A stretch of 64,000 nt of DNA from Tridacna crocea (Eukaryota > Mollusca > Bivalvia > Cardiida > Cardiidae). Positions 61,530-64,000 of the stretch are shown here, piece by piece. The DNA is taken from the NCBI GenBank assembly GCA_943736015.1, contig OX031060.1, positions 13,095,501-13,159,500 on the forward strand, read 5' to 3'. The position numbers and the translations under genes are program-made. The notes below the pieces were generated by a model that was not told the origin of the DNA, searched no databases, and saw only the letters and a program-made list of their open reading frames with translations. Positions within the stretch are counted from its first letter, which is position 1; each line of letters opens with the position of its first letter.

Positions 61530-61693
61530 TAACCATTTAAAAAGCAATCCAGTAACCAGCATTTTCTTTTTTCCCACAATGTTTTCAGCCCTATCAAAGA
61601 TGGAAATCATCATTTGAGCTACATTTAAACTGTTGACTTCAGATGCTTTTAGCTTGGTCCAGTCCAAAATTTTGTCGAGTGGTAAAGGGTTAA
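61530..61693 (-). mobile_element. TH-I element, 76 bp upstream of REV3L exon 14
   Basis: TTAACCATTTAAAAAGCAATC at left, left arm missing (CCAGTAACCAGCATTTTC), right end GGTAAAGGGTTAA. Confidence 0.78.
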
Positions 61694-61769
61694 GGTGTTC
61701 ATTTATTAGTTGACTGTCATAGAGATAGGTACTTTTGTTAATTTTTTTTTTTTTCTCTTTTTGTTCCAG

Positions 61770-64000
61770 GAAGAGAAGTGAAAGAAATGGTGACAAAACG
61801 CCTTGGAATGAGAGGGCCAGTATATAACATGGCTCAAAGAGACATGGGTGTCATGCAAGATCACTCTGGTCAGTATGGACAGTACAATCCTCCCATGGGC
61901 AATTATGGAGGGTATCCAATGCATCAAAATTCTTCAATGTCAATGAGTCAGGCTCATCAAAGACCTTACCCAATGATGTCAACTCAGCAGAATCCCTCTA
62001 ACTGGGGGTCACCAATGTACCCACATCAGCAAACCCATGCAACCATACAGCAGCCACACAGGGGAGCAGGAATGATACATCAACCACCTGGGACAATGCA
62101 TCATTCCCCTCGGCATCATTCTCCTGGAAGAATGCAACATCCAAGCGGTCCAATGCAGCATTCTGGAGGTCAGATGAATCATTCACAACATGCGATGTGT
62201 CAGATCCAAACAGGTGGTAGCAATATTCCCCCATCTCATGGAAATGTGCAAATGTCTCATTCTACCATGAATGCTTATAGGGATCCTAATCTGCCTATGT
62301 ATCCAGGTGGTGATAAGGCTGGATTTGACCATGGAGGAGATATGGGTTTGAAAGACGGGAATGCATATGGTCATCAACTGAACCAGTATGGTGACAAGTC
62401 AGTGATCCCATCAATAAGTCAGTCAGGATTCATGCCAAACTATCAGAATCCAGTGTCATATGCTTCGAAGCAAATACACATGCCTTTTGAGCGTTTAGCT
62501 CACCCAAGTAGTCAATCAAATCATCCTTTTGCTCAGCACCATCATCCTGGTCAAGCAACATATCAGCAAAGACAGACCTTGTCACATCATCAAGGGCATC
62601 CTCAGCAACCAACTTCTATACACCAGTCATTTGCTGACCCCAGGCAGATGCAACAACAGCATGGGAACCAGTTCCAGCTGGCAGGTCCAGTTGAATCATC
62701 TTTTCATGCAATGAAAATGCCAGCAGTAAGGCAGCAAAGTCTTGGCAACCAGGATGCTCATAATACTAAAATTACAAGTGTTATGCCAGTGTCACAATCA
62801 CAATCAAGCGTTTTGCCGGTGTCTCAGTCACAATCAAGTTTTAGTAATCTTTCACCAGAGCACTTCATTAGGCAACAGCCAAGTGGAGTTGGTTACTCTC
62901 AAGGTGCACAGGAAAATTCTGTGATGAGTCAAGCATTAACAGCATCACATTCTCCAAGAAGCACAAATTTAAGTCCAGGAAGTGATATGTCTGCTAAAAT
63001 TACTAAGCAAGCAGCAAGTTATCTATTAAAGCGACCACAGTCAAAAGGTTTAATGTCGGATATTGACCCTAAACAAAGCCATAGTCCTGGTAATGTACAA
63101 CTTTCAGATGTGGACTTGTATAACTCATTTGATCCGCATCTTCCATCACCCGGAGAAAGTAAGGCAAATCAGTCTCCAGTGATGCAAGGACTCTTCCAAG
63201 GATCACCTCAAACACCATCAGGAAATACCTACCATTTAAGTAAACCAGTGTGCCAAAATCAGGGTAGTTCTTCAAACTTTCAAAGCTCATCCCATATATC
63301 GAGGGCAACTGATTTAGTGAGATCCACAGATAGTCACGGAGGTTCTTGGGGACAAACCAGAATATTTTCTTCAAATTCTCCACAACAGAGTAACATTGTG
63401 AATGAGACCAGAGATGCTACTAATTTGTTTGGGCATAAGAAGTTATGTTATGAACAGATAAGTCCTCCATCTACCCCATCTATGGAAAAAAGTCATTCCA
63501 TATCAAAACCATTGTCATCAAGTCCAGTTGCCTCACAGCCCAAGATGGAAAGCCAGCTTAGTCCTCTTCAAAAGTTATTACTGGAACCCGCTACAGATCG
63601 AAGTGGTTCAAAGATATCAACAATACAGAGAAGTCAAAGTCGCAACTCTGTTTCTAGTGTTTCTTCAGTATCCTCGGACAGGGTTAATCAAAATATTCCA
63701 ATGAAAAAGACAGATAGTCTGCAGGGTGATTCTAAACAATGCTTATCTCACGTAGATAGTCCTGCTGCAAAGTCGGGAGCTGATACCTCAAATGAGTCAA
63801 AACTTTATAATTTACTGTCTAGTGACACTGAGATGAAAAGCAGGTTAGAAGAGAAAGGATCGTTAGTTGGTTCCAGAGACAAACTAAATGACAGTCAACA
63901 AGATTTATTTTCAGACAGTCTTCTATCACCAACTATGTCAAGTAGTGGAAACCCTCAGGAGTCACAAACTGGAAATGACAGTTTGACCTCTCTCTTTAAT
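61770..64000 (+). CDS. REV3L: REV3L large central exon 14 (5' part, runs off window)
   Basis: The frame stays open for 744 codons from a split Arg (RREVKEMVTKRLGMRGPVYN) to the window edge with no stop. In vertebrates the matching position is the giant central exon of several kb coding for the unstructured Rev3 insert, so one long exon here is expected. Residues ~30-320 are very rich in Q, H, M, P, G and S (QYGQYNPPMGNYGGYPM; MHHSPRHHSPGRMQHP). A short internal duplication reads VMPVSQSQSSVLPVSQSQSS. The rest is Ser-rich and disordered with many SP and SQ sites. The REV7-binding motifs and the polymerase palm lie beyond the window. The acceptor is TTTTTGTTCCAG after a T-rich tract. Confidence 0.93.

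Noticed and set aside
105-61693. CRISPR-like array of spaced palindromic repeats
   Set aside because: Spacing is irregular (hundreds of bp), units lie in both orientations with TTAA ends, and the genome is eukaryotic with no cas genes.
61998-63383. Minus-strand open frames opposite REV3L exon 14
   Set aside because: Antisense shadows of a long real exon; no start context or domains.

Overview
This is animal nuclear DNA, most likely from a bivalve mollusc. The evidence is AT-rich sequence, GT-AG introns with TTTCAG acceptors, tRNA-derived SINEs, and mollusc-type repeats (Helitron-like elements with internal tandem monomers, GATCARGATCAGACTGCAC palindromes). The bivalve assignment rests on remembered repeat families and was not tested by any search. 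Nothing looks prokaryotic or viral.

One protein-coding gene is recognisable: the 5' part of REV3L, the catalytic subunit of translesion DNA polymerase zeta, on the plus strand. Thirteen consecutive coding exons run from 41682 to the right edge, with every splice phase matching (about 1,247 codons, N-terminal region only). They start inside the conserved N-terminal domain (QKTCMHIHGVFPYLYVPYDG). The last exon, from 61770, is open for 744 codons and runs off the window. It begins with a Q/H/M/S/P/G-rich, prion-like stretch. The expected first coding exon was not found. Positions 1-41681 are therefore either a very long first intron or upstream intergenic DNA, and hold no supportable gene.

The rest is repeats, dominated by one family that I call TH-I. 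These are ~225-bp units with TTAACYCTTTACC / GGTAAAGRGTTAA ends and a ~66-bp near-perfect central palindrome (arm GTGGGAAAAGGAGAAAATGC). I count roughly 110 full or partial copies, about a third of the window by hand estimate. A sister family, TH-II (eight copies), has the same design with a different palindrome (arm GTGGCAAAAGGTGAAATTGC). The TTAA ends, several nested insertions and head-to-tail chains sharing one TTAA point to piggyBac-type non-autonomous elements (MITEs). In the feature table, strand + for TH-I means the end reading ACCAAACGACAAAATTTTAG (K end) comes first; strand - means the ACCACACAATCCC end (N end) comes first. For TH-II, + means TTAACCCTTTACTCCATAG comes first.

Other elements: two 401-bp Mutator-like MITEs with 9-bp target duplications (4708, 33628). 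Two hAT-like elements with 8-bp duplications (5537-7898 and 51888-52696); the first carries another element with perfect 33-bp inverted ends and clusters of GTTCATGAAC. Several Helitron/Helentron-like non-autonomous elements (HINE) with 133-165-bp tandem monomers (36703, 54720, about 60216) or short internal parts (12424, 57527). About twelve tRNA-derived SINE copies. Assorted palindromic MITEs. Nested insertions give a partial relative chronology.

Many repeat-encoded open frames translate to near-identical peptides (GKGENAGYQHFLLFPQCF). These are readings of the TH-I palindrome and not genes.
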